From assembly GCA_900473915.1 (NCBI GenBank), contig UCNG01000002.1, forward strand, positions 129,078-193,077: a stretch of 64,000 nt of DNA, in the 5' to 3' direction. The position numbers and the translations under genes are program-made. This stretch comes from Hyphomicrobiales bacterium. Its GTDB lineage: Bacteria > Pseudomonadota > Alphaproteobacteria > Rhizobiales > Rhizobiaceae. A model generated the notes under the pieces. That model was not told the origin of the DNA. It saw only the letters and a program-made list of their open reading frames with translations, and did no database searches. Every line of letters begins with the position of its first letter. Position 1 is the stretch's first letter. Positions 37,346 through 46,826 of the stretch are shown piece after piece.

Positions 37346-37627
37346 TCAGGCCTTCTTGGCTGCAACCAGCTCGTCGATTTTTGCGCAGAGGTTCTTGAGA
37401 ACGAAATATTCCTCGGTGGGAACCTTGCCTTCGTTCACTTCCTGGGTCCACTGCTCAAGCGGAATCTTGATGCCGAAAGCCTTGTCGATAGCGAAGACGA
37501 TGTCGAGGAAGTCGAGGCTGTCGATGCCCAGATCGTCGATGGTGTGGCTATCAGGCGTGATGGTGTCACGGTCGATTTCACTGGTTTCGGCGATGATGTC
37601 GGCGACTTTGTCAAAAGTAGAGGACAA
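37346..37627 (-). CDS. acpXL: Very-long-chain acyl carrier protein AcpXL
   Basis: A 93-residue acyl carrier protein specialised for very-long-chain fatty acids of lipid A. The phosphopantetheine serine is Ser37 in [12 protein letters not shown]. It is longer than AcpP and has the AcpXL-specific [20 protein letters not shown] segment. It starts the locus and is followed after 97 bases by the Cys-less FabF, leaving no room for a fabZ-type dehydratase, which the Rhizobium locus has in this position. Confidence 0.94.
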   Translation of the reverse strand: MSSTFDKVADIIAETSEIDRDTITPDSHTIDDLGIDSLDFLDIVFAIDKAFGIKIPLEQWTQEVNEGKVPTEEYFVLKNLCAKIDELVAAKKA

Positions 37628-37840
37628 GTTTCGATTCCTTTATTCATGGCGGTGCCACAGATGGCACGCATCTGACTGTTTGCGCGTGTCTAGCGTTTTT
37701 CCGGTGATAGGGAAAGTCATATTACTTTCACAAGCACCGGGCTTTCGAATGCGCATATAAGGCGCGCAACATGCGAAGCGCAACATAAAGGCAAACTCTT
37801 GTTTTGGAAATATTCTCAAAGCCCGGTTGTTGCGATGCCG

Positions 37841-38599
37841 TCAGGGTTCGCTTCTGACCCGCCTGATAAAGTACCATAGACCTACGGCAGCGCAGGCGAT
37901 CATGATGATCGCAAGCGCATATTGCACCGGGCCATCCCCGGATACAATCGCCGCGAGGCCCGATGCGACGCTGCCCATTGTGCCCAGGGCTTCCGGATGC
38001 ATCAAGGCAGATGTGAAGGCCGTATCGCCCTGGCGGGCTTTCGGTGCGACCTCGTTCATGACGGCGACCGGGCGAGGGACCGGCGATTTGTCGGCGAGCG
38101 CCAGCGCGCGCGAGCGTACCCGCTCGACACGGGCGAGCCAGCCTTTTCCGAAGGTCGATGCCGTCGACAGTCCTTTCAGCCAGGTTGCGCGGGCATCGCA
38201 CAGGGCATTGATGATCTCGCCGGCGCGCCGCATGTTCGCAGCCGCAACCGTCTTTGCGCCGATCACGCCATCCTCCGGTACGCCCAGAACGCCTTGCAGC
38301 ATCTTTGCCGCGCGTCCGGGACCTGAATTGACTGCAAAGTCGAACACTGCGTAGTCGATGCCGGAAGGCAGGCTGTCGCCGTCGATCTTGTTCCAGAATT
38401 GCGCCTGATAGATTTTCGTGGCGGTCGCCTCTGTCAGGTTCTTTACGTCTTCAGGCGATACGCGATGCCCTTCCCACGCAGACAGGGTTGCGATGGTGAT
38501 GCCCATATTGGTTGCGCCGCCGGGGTCGGCGGGGTTGTCGACATAACCGCCTTCTTCACTAAAAACATAAGGCATGACTTTCTGGAAATTCGACTTCAT
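37841..38599 (-). CDS. GH108 muramidase with C-terminal membrane anchor
   Basis: A 252-residue putative N-acetylmuramidase. The GH108 domain opens with FSEEGGYVDNPADPGGATNMG, where the catalytic Glu is Glu16, and is followed by a peptidoglycan-binding segment (VLGVPEDGVIGAKTV). A linker and one transmembrane helix (about 224-244, then an Arg-rich tail) end the protein. GH108 proteins occur as phage endolysins and as chromosomal enzymes helping assemble secretion systems; no phage genes are near, so the latter is favoured. It lacks a signal peptide. Confidence 0.85.
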   Translation of the reverse strand: MKSNFQKVMPYVFSEEGGYVDNPADPGGATNMGITIATLSAWEGHRVSPEDVKNLTEATATKIYQAQFWNKIDGDSLPSGIDYAVFDFAVNSGPGRAAKMLQGVLGVPEDGVIGAKTVAAANMRRAGEIINALCDARATWLKGLSTASTFGKGWLARVERVRSRALALADKSPVPRPVAVMNEVAPKARQGDTAFTSALMHPEALGTMGSVASGLAAIVSGDGPVQYALAIIMIACAAVGLWYFIRRVRSEP

Positions 38600-38818
38600 T
38601 TGAAAAGCCTCTAAATTAGTCTTTACCCATAATAATCAATAGTTTGAGCGTCATCATAACATCAGTTTGCAGCGGGAAAACAGCCCGAAATGCATCGGCT
38701 ATTCTGTTCGATCAAGTTTTGTTCAAAATCATTATTTGATCATCTCGCATCTTGCGCCTCGCGCATGGATGCGGATTCATGGGCATCTCAACGCTGCATC
38801 ATTTACAGGCGGGCAAAC

Positions 38819-39841
38819 GTGAATTCGGAAATCTTTGGATATGCACCGGACGGGCAGGCGGTTCACCGGCTCACTATCTCCAACGGCCCGCTGACGGCCA
38901 AGATCATAAGCTGGGGCGCGGCCATTCAGGATTTGCGCATGGAAGGCCACGCAGCCCCGCTTGTGATCGGTTATCGCGACTTTGCCGATTATCCGGCGCA
39001 TTCACCGCATCTTGGGGCGATTGCAGGCCGTTCGGCCAACCGCATCCGCAATGCCCGGTTTGAACTGGACGGAACGACCTATGAGGTGGAGCCGAATTTT
39101 CAGGATCGTCATAACCTGCATGGCGGCAGCAAGGGATTGGGCAATCGCGTCTGGACGATAACCGCGACAGGCCCGGATTTCGTGACGCTTGCGACGGTGG
39201 CCACGGATGGCGAAATGGGCTTTCCCGGCAATCTGAATGTAAGCTGCACCTACATGCTCAATGAGGAGGGAGCGCTGATCGTGCGGCTGGAGGCTGTGAC
39301 CGACAAGCCGACTGTCTGCAACCTGCTGCATCACAGCTACTTCAATCTCGATGACGGCGGCGAGGGCGATATTCTCGATCACCAGCTTAAAATCGAGGCA
39401 GATGCCTATATGCCGGTCGACGAGGCTCTCATTCCGGACGGACGCGTTCTGCCGGTCAAAGGGACGCCATATGATTTCAGGGAGTTTCGCCCGATTCGCT
39501 TCGAGGAGAACGGCCATCAGGTCCAATATGACAGCAATTTCTGCCTCGCGGCGGCGCGGGGACCATTGCGTCCATGTGCGTCGGTGAAGGGCGCGCGTTC
39601 CGGCATTCGCCTTGATATTTCGACGACAGAGCCGGGCGTTCAGTTCTATGCGGGCAATACGATGGCCAATGATTGCATTGGCCTCACGGGCAACCCCTAC
39701 GGAAAACATGCAGGCTTCTGCCTGGAGCCGCAGATATGGCCCGGATCGCTGGAATATCCGTATTTCCCGCAGGCAATATTGCGTCCGGGCGAGATTTACG
39801 CCCAGACCAGCCATTTCAGCTTCTCACGCGACACGCTTTAA
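38819..39841 (+). CDS. galM: Aldose 1-epimerase (galactose mutarotase)
   Basis: A 340-residue beta-sandwich enzyme interconverting alpha and beta anomers of hexoses. The substrate-binding GRSANRIRNARF, the catalytic histidine in LLHHSYFNLDDGG and the catalytic glutamate in CLEPQIWPGS are all present. The chosen start is GTG 38819 (NSEIFGYAPDG); upstream in-frame ATGs at 38690 and 38765 would add residues foreign to the family. It is divergent from the muramidase gene and convergent with a sugar kinase. Confidence 0.88.
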   Translation: MNSEIFGYAPDGQAVHRLTISNGPLTAKIISWGAAIQDLRMEGHAAPLVIGYRDFADYPAHSPHLGAIAGRSANRIRNARFELDGTTYEVEPNFQDRHNLHGGSKGLGNRVWTITATGPDFVTLATVATDGEMGFPGNLNVSCTYMLNEEGALIVRLEAVTDKPTVCNLLHHSYFNLDDGGEGDILDHQLKIEADAYMPVDEALIPDGRVLPVKGTPYDFREFRPIRFEENGHQVQYDSNFCLAAARGPLRPCASVKGARSGIRLDISTTEPGVQFYAGNTMANDCIGLTGNPYGKHAGFCLEPQIWPGSLEYPYFPQAILRPGEIYAQTSHFSFSRDTL

Positions 39842-39856
39842 GTTTTTGTTTTCACG

Positions 39857-39900
39857 CATGTCTTTATCCCCAAGCCGGGTCCCACTTTGGGGAGACATGC
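39857..39900. repeat. RIME-like hairpin repeat, inverted copy
   Basis: GCATGTCT and AGACATGC pair around an inner TCCCCAA/TTGGGGA stem. Read on the minus strand it matches the copies at 7023 and 43623. It lies between the convergent galM and kinase genes, where it may double as a 3' end structure. Confidence 0.75.
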
Positions 39901-39905
39901 TTTGA

Positions 39906-40823
39906 TCAATCAGCAAAAGCGGCGCGTGCGGTTTCCATTGGAGCAAGCGCGCCGCGTATCTCGACCACGCGGGCTGCAACCAGATGCGCCTTGCGGGCTG
40001 CTTCCACGGGAGAAAGCCCGTTCAGGCGCGCAGCGAGATAGGCGCCGTTGAAACTGTCGCCTGCGCCCGTCGTGTCCACAGCTTGCGCAACGACGGATGG
40101 CACCAGCACTCTTTCACCGTCGGCGACAAGCAGGGCCGGTTCGGTGCCATCCTTGACGACGATTTCCTTTACGCCAAGCGCGGCAAGGCGGTCAGCACAG
40201 GCGCTGGCATCCTTGTCGCCGAACAGCGCCTGTTCGTCCGGGAAGGTGGGCAGGGCAATATCGGCGATGCGCATTGCTTCGCTGATGATATCCTGTGCGG
40301 CCTTGCGGTCCGGCCATAGCTGGTGGCGGAAATTCGGGTCGAAGGCAATGCGCGAACCGGCGGCGCGGCATTGGCGCAGGACATCAAAAAACGTGTCGCG
40401 ATGCTCGGGCAGGATGATGGCGACCGAAATACCGGAAAAATAGATGATGTCGCGGCCGGTCAGGCTCTTTTCCAGCGCTTCGCGGTCACTGGCCAGACGC
40501 CTTGCAGCAGCGTCGCTGCGCCAATAGGTGAAGGAGCGCTCGGCACCGTTGAGCGTGATGGCGTAAAGGCCGGGATGCAGCCCGTCGATGATCGGGCTAT
40601 GGGCTATACCGATACCGTTGGAGGTCAGGAACACACGTTGTTTCTGGGAAAAATTGTCCTGGCCGAACGCGGTTACATATTCGACGGGATAGGATTTTTC
40701 CATCAGCGCCCGCATGTACCACGCAGTGTTGAGCGTATCGCCCGCAAACCCCATGCGCCACTGGTCGCCTTCGTTGCCCGAAAGCTCGATCATGCATTCG
40801 CCGATAGATGCAAATCCGCCCAT
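39906..40823 (-). CDS. kdgK: PfkB-family sugar kinase, probable 2-keto-3-deoxygluconate kinase
   Basis: A 305-residue ribokinase-fold kinase. The N-terminal MGGFASIGECMIELS and GFAGDTLNTAWYM segments match KdgK, and the C-terminal PfkB signature DTTGAGDSFNGAYLAA holds the catalytic Asp. KdgK phosphorylates KDG for the Entner-Doudoroff route. GAGGAG lies 7 bases before ATG 40823. Convergent with galM; the pairing suggests sugar-acid use, but the assignment to KDG over other keto-sugars rests on resemblance. Confidence 0.82.
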   Translation of the reverse strand: MGGFASIGECMIELSGNEGDQWRMGFAGDTLNTAWYMRALMEKSYPVEYVTAFGQDNFSQKQRVFLTSNGIGIAHSPIIDGLHPGLYAITLNGAERSFTYWRSDAAARRLASDREALEKSLTGRDIIYFSGISVAIILPEHRDTFFDVLRQCRAAGSRIAFDPNFRHQLWPDRKAAQDIISEAMRIADIALPTFPDEQALFGDKDASACADRLAALGVKEIVVKDGTEPALLVADGERVLVPSVVAQAVDTTGAGDSFNGAYLAARLNGLSPVEAARKAHLVAARVVEIRGALAPMETARAAFAD

Positions 40824-41048
40824 GTCAGTCTCCTCGCTTGAAACGGGGCTAACGCCTATACTAATTTTCGCCCATGTAAAATTGGTTTGTCGGCATTTCG
40901 TCAGCAGTGTCATGTGACCTTTATCGACTTGCCACATTCATTGTGTAAGCATCCGCCGACCGCATCGCCCTTAGAATCGGGAAATGCTCTCGTTGATATT
41001 TTGGAGTTCCGCTGACGCCGTGTCGCGAACCTCGCCTAAGGATTTGAC

Positions 41049-41780
41049 ATGCGTTATGCGATTTATTTCACGCCGCCATCCAATGATGCGCTTTTGAAGG
41101 TTGCCGCAAACTGGCTCGGGCGCAATGCGTTCAGCGGCGAGCCGGTCAAGATGCCTGCGATTCGCTCGCTTGCGACCGATGAAATCGTCCGGCTGACCGA
41201 AGAGCCGCGCCGCTACGGTTTTCATGCGACGATGAAGGCTCCGTTTCGTCTGGATGAGCAACACACCGAAAACGACCTGCTTTCGGCCTTGATGCATTTC
41301 GCATCGTCGGCGTCGCCCGTCATCATTCCGCGTCTCAAGCTGCACGCAATCGGGCCGTTCTTCGCGCTAGTGCCGGAAGAGCCGGTTGCCGAATTGAACC
41401 AGCTCGCCAATGATGTCGTCGTTGCCTTCGACCGGTTTCGCGCCCCGCTCAACGAGACGGAAATTGCGAAGCGACGGCCGGAGCGCCTCAGCGAGGCACA
41501 GCGGCACAATATCGAGCGCTGGGGCTATCCTTATGTTTTTGAGGAGTTCCGTTTTCATATGACGCTGACCGGCCCGGTGGAAGAGAAAGACCGCGCCCGC
41601 GTGGAGCGAACGCTGGACGACTTCTTCACGCCGCTGCTGGGCGATGCCGTGGAGGTTGCGAACCTCGCTTTGTTCGTGGAACCTGAGAAAGGTGCTCCTT
41701 TCGAGATACATTCGCTGCATCCTCTGACCGGCGGCAAGGCTGCATCGGCCCGGACCTCACGAGCGGTTGGGAGGCCGTAA
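41049..41780 (+). CDS. DUF1045 (2H-phosphoesterase-like) phosphonate-linked protein
   Basis: A 243-residue protein with two HxT-type motifs, YGFHATMKAPF and FRFHMTLTGPV, about 120 residues apart. This is the 2H phosphoesterase arrangement and matches the DUF1045/TIGR03223 proteins found next to phosphonate genes. A role on a cyclic phosphate made in C-P lyase degradation is plausible but not proved. It is 3 bases from phnM and certainly co-transcribed with it. No C-P lyase core genes are in the window. Confidence 0.84.
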   Translation: MRYAIYFTPPSNDALLKVAANWLGRNAFSGEPVKMPAIRSLATDEIVRLTEEPRRYGFHATMKAPFRLDEQHTENDLLSALMHFASSASPVIIPRLKLHAIGPFFALVPEEPVAELNQLANDVVVAFDRFRAPLNETEIAKRRPERLSEAQRHNIERWGYPYVFEEFRFHMTLTGPVEEKDRARVERTLDDFFTPLLGDAVEVANLALFVEPEKGAPFEIHSLHPLTGGKAASARTSRAVGRP

Positions 41781-41783
41781 CTG

Positions 41784-42923
41784 ATGGGAAATGAAACGGT
41801 TCTACGCAACGCCCGCATCGTGCTTGCCGACGATGTTGTCCTCGGTTCCCTGAAGCTCGTGGATGGCAAGATTGCCGATATCTCTACCGGCGCATCAAGC
41901 ATCGGCGAGGATATGGAAGGCGATTTCCTGACGCCCGGACTGGTAGAGCTGCACACGGATCATCTCGAAGGGCACTATGCTCCGCGTCCAAAAGTGCGCT
42001 GGAACCCGATTGCCGCCGTGCAGGCGCATGATGCCCAGATTGCCGCCTCCGGGATCACCACTGTTTTCGACGCATTGCGCATCGGCTTCGATGACGATGC
42101 CGAGACAGGTATCGACGATATGCGCAAGCTTTCTTCGGCGATTGCCGAGGGCCGCGCGGCTGGCCGCTTGCGCGCCGACCATTTCCTGCATTTGCGTTGT
42201 GAGGTTTCGGCACCCGACTGCCTTCCAGCCTTTGAAAAATTCGGCGCTCAGCCGCTGGTCCGGCTGGTATCCCTGATGGACCATGCGCCGGGACAGCGTC
42301 AGTTTACGGATATCGAGACCTACAAGACCTATTTCATCCGCAAGCTGAAATTCTCGGAAGAAGAGTTCAGGCTCTATTGCGAGCGGCGTATCGGGCAATC
42401 GCAGCAATATTCAGCGCCAACGCGCAAGGCGATTGCTGACCTTTGCCACCAGCGCGGCGTTATTCTGGCAAGCCATGATGACGCGACGGTGGACCATGTG
42501 GCGGAAGCGCAGGCGCAGGGAATAAGGGTTGCGGAATTTCCCACCACACACACGGCTGCGAAGGCGTCAAAGGAGTCCGGAATGTCGGTTCTCATGGGCG
42601 CGCCAAATGTCGTGCGCGGCGGTTCGCATTCGGGAAATGTCTCCGCGCGCGAACTGGCCGAAGCCGGAAATCTCGACATTATTTCGTCGGACTACATCCC
42701 GGCCAGCATGATGCAATCAGCGTTTTTCCTCGCGGATGTCGTCCCGAATATCTCACTGCCGCAAGCCATTCGGCTGGTTTCGGCCAACCCTGCCAAAGCG
42801 GTAGGGCTGGATGATCGCGGCGAGATCGTTGCGGGCAAGCGGGCCGATCTGGTTCGGGTGCAGATCGCCGACCATGTTCCGATCATCCGCACCGTCTGGC
42901 GGGAAGGGCGGCGGGTTATTTAA
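41784..42923 (+). CDS. phnM: Ribose 1-methylphosphonate 5-triphosphate diphosphatase PhnM
   Basis: A 379-residue amidohydrolase-fold enzyme that removes pyrophosphate from alpha-D-ribose 1-methylphosphonate 5-triphosphate in the C-P lyase pathway. The metal site is seen in PGLVELHTDHLEGHYAPRP; later metal ligands lie in ASHDDATVDHV and SSDYIPASMM. The last four bases overlap the convergent HAD phosphatase gene. The rest of the C-P lyase set (phnG to phnL) is not here, so this is a split or residual arrangement. Confidence 0.9.
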   Translation: MGNETVLRNARIVLADDVVLGSLKLVDGKIADISTGASSIGEDMEGDFLTPGLVELHTDHLEGHYAPRPKVRWNPIAAVQAHDAQIAASGITTVFDALRIGFDDDAETGIDDMRKLSSAIAEGRAAGRLRADHFLHLRCEVSAPDCLPAFEKFGAQPLVRLVSLMDHAPGQRQFTDIETYKTYFIRKLKFSEEEFRLYCERRIGQSQQYSAPTRKAIADLCHQRGVILASHDDATVDHVAEAQAQGIRVAEFPTTHTAAKASKESGMSVLMGAPNVVRGGSHSGNVSARELAEAGNLDIISSDYIPASMMQSAFFLADVVPNISLPQAIRLVSANPAKAVGLDDRGEIVAGKRADLVRVQIADHVPIIRTVWREGRRVI

Positions 42924-43603
42924 CCCACCGAGATTGGTGTGGTCGGTTCCAGCGCCAGCTTGCCATCGTCCAGAATGTCGAGTCGGAGATAGCGATAGCT
43001 TTCAATGCTGAGATGGGATGTTTTCGGGGAATGCGGGTGCGTTGCCGTCACCACGACGACGCTCGCACCGGCAGTTTCTCCGGCAACGATACCGGCTGGC
43101 GCATCCTCGAATACAAGGCAATCACGCGCATCGAAGCCAAGACGTTTCGCACCGAGCTGGAAGCATTCAGGGCTTGGCTTGCCACGCTCCACGTCTTCGG
43201 CGGAAACAATCGTCTTCGGCATCGGCAACCCGGCGGCAGCGATGCGACGGCGCGCCAGTTCGAGCGGCGCCGAGGTTACAATTGCCCAGCGATCTTCCGG
43301 CAGCGCGCTCAGAAACTCATGGGCGCCGTCGATAGGCGCGATGCCTTCCAGATCCGCCATTTCGGCCTGAAGCAATATTTCCGCCTCGCGGATCGGGTCG
43401 ACACCCGGCAGGGCGAGGCGGCGGACGGTTTCCACTGCGCGAACACCGTGGATGGTCGGCAGGAACGTAACCGGATCGATGCCGTGGCGTATCGCCCATT
43501 CGGCCCACACCCGTTCGGTTGCCTCAATGGAACTCAATATCGTGCCGTCCATGTCGAACAGAAACGCATCGAATGATTTGCCGAAAGGGGAAAAGGAGGT
43601 CAC
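42920..43603 (-). CDS. HAD-superfamily phosphatase (sugar-phosphatase-like)
   Basis: A 227-residue HAD hydrolase with all four motifs: FDMDGTIL (nucleophile Asp), VTSAPLE, the lysine in RGKPSPECF and VFEDAPAGI. A small alpha-helical C1 cap lies at about residues 30-90. This is the layout of phosphoglycolate, beta-phosphoglucomutase-like and 2-deoxyglucose-6-phosphate phosphatases. The substrate is unknown. Its 3' end overlaps phnM by 4 bases in convergent orientation, so the two transcripts may interfere. Confidence 0.87.
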   Translation of the reverse strand: MTSFSPFGKSFDAFLFDMDGTILSSIEATERVWAEWAIRHGIDPVTFLPTIHGVRAVETVRRLALPGVDPIREAEILLQAEMADLEGIAPIDGAHEFLSALPEDRWAIVTSAPLELARRRIAAAGLPMPKTIVSAEDVERGKPSPECFQLGAKRLGFDARDCLVFEDAPAGIVAGETAGASVVVVTATHPHSPKTSHLSIESYRYLRLDILDDGKLALEPTTPISVG

Positions 43604-43622
43604 GCCGAATTTCCTTGAACTG

Positions 43623-43711
43623 GAGCATGTCTCCCGAAAGTGGGAACCGGTTTCGGGATAAAGACATGCATAAAACAGAAAGATAGAGCATTTTCAAAAC
43701 AGGAAATGCTC
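43623..43711. repeat. RIME-like composite hairpin repeat
   Basis: GAGCATGTC...GACATGC (43623-43669) is followed, after an A-rich linker, by GAGCATTT...AAATGCTC (43686-43711). The architecture and linker match the copy at 7023. Confidence 0.78.
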
Positions 43712-43965
43712 GCGCAGATGAGAATCGGGAGAATGCTTCTGCACTCAATCATAGTGCGTCTTGGACGGGAAGACAGTCGTGGAGGGACCAGACTTTGTCT
43801 CTGGTGTGAATTTTTCTGCGCTTCACTATATAAAGCGCTAGTGACCGCGATAGCGGCGAAACTTGATCATTTCGATCAATTGTGGCTTTTGGCACCCTTC
43901 CGAATTTAAATAAATGCCGAAAGCGCCGATTGCGACTGAATCGCATTCTCAGGATTGTTGTATAA
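43712..43965. other. Intergenic region upstream of dusA, no gene seen
   Basis: Between the repeat and dusA there are only short ORFs without ribosome binding sites. A TATATAAAG stretch near 43829 could be a -10-like element, and ATTGTTGTATAAATG lies at the dusA start. No RNA gene is recognisable. Confidence 0.4.
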
Positions 43966-44979
43966 ATGACTGAAATAAAATCAAAAAGCTGCAACTATCC
44001 CGATGTCCGCTTTGCGGTCGCGCCGATGATCGATTGGTCCGACAGGCATTGCCGTTATTTTCACAGGCTCTTTTCCAGTCACGCATTGCTCTATACCGAA
44101 ATGGTCGTGGCGGACGCCATTATTCATGGCCCGCGTGACCGGCTGCTCGGCTTCGACGCAGCCGAACATCCTGTCGCGTTGCAACTCGGCGGTTCCGACC
44201 CGGTAAAGCTGACAGAGGCGGCCAAGATCGGCGCCGATTACGGCTATGATGAAATCAATCTCAATGTCGGTTGCCCGTCGGACCGCGTACAGTCAGGCAC
44301 ATTCGGAGCGTGCCTCATGCAGACGCCGGATGTGGTGGCGCGTTGTGTTTCAGCAATGAAAGAGGCGGTTTCCATCCCGGTTACCGTCAAATGCCGTATC
44401 GGCGTTGACGATCAGGATGTGGAGGTTGCGCTCGATACTCTGGCCGATCTCACGCTTGCCGCGGGAGCGGACGCGCTTTGGGTCCATGCTCGCAAGGCCT
44501 GGCTCAAAGGGTTGTCGCCTAAGGAAAACCGCGAAATTCCGCCGCTCGACTACGATCGTGTCTACCGCCTCAAGGAGCGGCTGGGCGATGTTTTCGTCGG
44601 CATCAACGGCGGCATCAATACGCTGGATGAGGCGCAAGCGCATTTGCGGAAGGTCGATGCGGTGATGTTGGGCCGCGCTGCTTATCACAACCCCGAGCTT
44701 CTCGCAGAGGTGGATGCGCGTCTGTATGGGGTTGAGAAGGGGCAAATTGTCATGGCGGACATCATCGATGATATGTGCGCCTATATTGATCGCCACATCG
44801 CAGCAGGCGGCAGGCTTTCCCATGTGAGCCGCCATATGGTCGGGCTTTTCACCGGACAGCCGGGCGCACGGCGCTGGCGGCAGATTCTTTCGACGGATGC
44901 CACCAAGCCGGGAGCAACCAGCGATGTGCTGCGTCAGGCCTATGCCGTGGTGACTGAAGCGGCAGCAGAAGCAGCTTAA
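43966..44979 (+). CDS. dusA: tRNA-dihydrouridine synthase DusA
   Basis: A 337-residue FMN-dependent TIM-barrel enzyme that reduces uridines in the D-loop of tRNA. FAVAPMIDWSDRHCRYF and MVVADAIIHG are DusA-specific, and the catalytic Cys is in NVGCPSDRVQSG. The downstream HARKAWLKGLSPKENR and INGGINTL are also characteristic. It stands alone; its last 4 bases overlap the convergent protease gene. Confidence 0.94.
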   Translation: MTEIKSKSCNYPDVRFAVAPMIDWSDRHCRYFHRLFSSHALLYTEMVVADAIIHGPRDRLLGFDAAEHPVALQLGGSDPVKLTEAAKIGADYGYDEINLNVGCPSDRVQSGTFGACLMQTPDVVARCVSAMKEAVSIPVTVKCRIGVDDQDVEVALDTLADLTLAAGADALWVHARKAWLKGLSPKENREIPPLDYDRVYRLKERLGDVFVGINGGINTLDEAQAHLRKVDAVMLGRAAYHNPELLAEVDARLYGVEKGQIVMADIIDDMCAYIDRHIAAGGRLSHVSRHMVGLFTGQPGARRWRQILSTDATKPGATSDVLRQAYAVVTEAAAEAA

Positions 44980-45680
44980 TCAATTAGAATAAGCTGGTCG
45001 CCCCGGACGGTGAAACCGCCGAGTGTTTGCAGGAAATTCATGCCGAGCAGGCTGCCGGTCATCAGACCTTCCCTGGTCACCATGGCGCGCACATTCTGGC
45101 GTTCGATATCGCCAATCTGCAAAGTCGCAATAGTGATGACTGCCGCGCTTGCCGTGCCATTGGCCGTCATGATCGGAACGGAATAGTTGAGCGAGGCCGT
45201 GTCTATGCCTGCGCGCTCCGCATCTTGCTGTGACAGGACGACCGATGATGCGCCGGTATCGACCAGAAAGTGAACGCGTTCGCCGTTCACACGTCCATTC
45301 ACCTCGAAATGGCCGTTTGCGGCCTTTGCAAGCGTTACAGTCAGCGCGCCATCGGCATTGCGGCCCGAGATAGGGCTTCCGGGGATCAATCCAGCCGTGA
45401 CCCGGCTTGCAACATCCTGCAACTCGTAACGGTATTGGTAGCCCGCAACAAGGCCGAGAATGATAACGGCCCACATGGCCATGTTGCGTGCAAAGTCGGT
45501 CAGCTTGATGCCGGAGCCGAGCAGACCGGCGGCAAGCACGACGCCCCATATGCCCAGATAGGCTGCGCGGGCAAACACGTCATTGTCCATGCCCAGCGTT
45601 GAACCGCCGTCATTGTTGGACATCAGCAGCAGGACAACAATCGCGACTGCCGCAATAATGAGCCAGAAAAAGCGCCCCAT
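44976..45680 (-). CDS. Membrane-bound retropepsin-like aspartic protease (TIGR02281 type)
   Basis: A 234-residue protein with up to three N-terminal membrane helices (about 3-21, 39-57 and 70-85) and a C-terminal retropepsin-like domain whose catalytic motif is FLVDTGASSVVLS. A GSLLGMNFLQTLGGF segment is the second conserved strand. One DTG per chain implies a homodimer. The domain faces the periplasm. Its stop overlaps dusA, and its start shares one base with the stop of the DUF1289 gene. Confidence 0.87.
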   Translation of the reverse strand: MGRFFWLIIAAVAIVVLLLMSNNDGGSTLGMDNDVFARAAYLGIWGVVLAAGLLGSGIKLTDFARNMAMWAVIILGLVAGYQYRYELQDVASRVTAGLIPGSPISGRNADGALTVTLAKAANGHFEVNGRVNGERVHFLVDTGASSVVLSQQDAERAGIDTASLNYSVPIMTANGTASAAVITIATLQIGDIERQNVRAMVTREGLMTGSLLGMNFLQTLGGFTVRGDQLILID

Positions 45681-45874
45681 CAGCCAATTCTCTTTTCTAC
45701 GATGGTCTCATGCCTGTCGGCGAGAAGGGACAGGACGGCCATTCGCTCTTCCGCGCTCATGCTGGACCAGCGTGCGATCTCATCCAGCGTCCGCGCGCAG
45801 CCGAGGCAGAAGCCGGTTTCGGTGTCGATCGTGCAGACCAATATGCACGGGGATTCGATGGTTGTCGTGTCCAT
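45680..45874 (-). CDS. DUF1289 small cysteine-rich protein
   Basis: A 64-residue protein with the DUF1289 pattern [20 protein letters not shown]: four cysteines that may bind a metal or iron-sulfur cluster, followed by a helical RTLDEIARW segment. It is cytosolic and its function is unknown. It overlaps the protease start by one base (translational coupling) and lies 18 bases after cobS on the same strand, so cobS, this gene and the protease may form one transcript. Confidence 0.86.
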   Translation of the reverse strand: MDTTTIESPCILVCTIDTETGFCLGCARTLDEIARWSSMSAEERMAVLSLLADRHETIVEKRIG

Positions 45875-45892
45875 GGATGCAATGTGGTTGCA

Positions 45893-46675
45893 TCAAAGGG
45901 CCATGACAAGCCCGGCGAGAACGGCAATCGAACCGATCTGCTGTGCCGCGCCCAGAGTATCGCCCGTTTGTCCGCCTATTTTTGCCATGCAAAGTCGGGC
46001 AAAGCCGAAAAGCAGGACGATCATCAACACCAGCGCATTGATGAGCGACAGGAAGCCGCCGGAAGGCATGAATGTAAAGACAAGAACGACCAGCCCGATT
46101 CCCGAGCCGCAAACCACGGTCTCCCATTGCGGCTGGCCAACACTGTCGGAAAGCCCGCCGGGACGCGCCGAGGGCAGGGCGTGCCAGAATGCCAGCATAC
46201 CAGCGCGGCTTGCCGCTTCGCCGCCAATCAGCGCAAGCACTGCATATCCTGCACCCGCATGATCGATGATCTCCATAAGGAGAGACGCTTTCACGCCGAC
46301 AAAGATAATCAGGGTGAGCGCGGCGAAAGTCCCGATACGGGAATCCTTCATGATATCCAACCGGCGATCAGCGGAAGAGGCTCCGAAAAAGCCATCGGCT
46401 GTATCGCCAAGACCGTCTTCATGAAGCGCGCCGGTCATCGCCGCCAAGGCGCCAATCGCGAGCAGCGCGCAAGCAAGGGGCGGAAGCTTCATTTCATGAG
46501 CCGCATAAAGCACAATGCCAGCCAGCAGGCCCAGAACCGCTCCGGCGAGCGGAAAGGCACGGGCATTGCGCGGCAACGAATCATCGCCGTTCTCGAACCA
46601 GCTTCGCGGAAGCGGGAGGCGGCTTAGAAAGCCCAGAGACCGGATCGTGTCGCCAAGGAGACTATTTCGCTGCAA
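45893..46675 (-). CDS. cobS: Adenosylcobinamide-GDP ribazoletransferase (CobS/CobV)
   Basis: A 260-residue integral membrane enzyme joining adenosylcobinamide-GDP to alpha-ribazole, the last nucleotide-loop step of cobalamin synthesis. The [14 protein letters not shown] motif is the Mg-binding family signature. Several hydrophobic helices follow. It is named CobV in the Pseudomonas denitrificans system. It is divergent from cobT, which makes its ribazole phosphate substrate. No cobalamin riboswitch is visible in the 151-base gap. Confidence 0.93.
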   Translation of the reverse strand: MQRNSLLGDTIRSLGFLSRLPLPRSWFENGDDSLPRNARAFPLAGAVLGLLAGIVLYAAHEMKLPPLACALLAIGALAAMTGALHEDGLGDTADGFFGASSADRRLDIMKDSRIGTFAALTLIIFVGVKASLLMEIIDHAGAGYAVLALIGGEAASRAGMLAFWHALPSARPGGLSDSVGQPQWETVVCGSGIGLVVLVFTFMPSGGFLSLINALVLMIVLLFGFARLCMAKIGGQTGDTLGAAQQIGSIAVLAGLVMAL

Positions 46676-46826
46676 GTGACTGTTCCACTTTGTTTCCGAA
46701 ACGGATTTTCGCGATAATTCGCCTCAATGTTGCTTCAACTCAAAGAGGTGATTTGAAAATTCGCGTCAGTGCTTATAGGACGAGCCCAACGATTTTACAC
46801 CTCCCATCATTGATTGGACTGAACCT

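Noticed and set aside
37841-38599. Prophage remnant suggested by the GH108 muramidase
   Set aside because: No holin, integrase, capsid or att-like repeats are nearby, and the C-terminal membrane helix fits a chromosomal wall enzyme.
46676-46826. Possible cobalamin riboswitch between cobS and cobT
   Set aside because: The 151-base gap has no B12-box-like sequence or long conserved leader, so a riboswitch is not supported.
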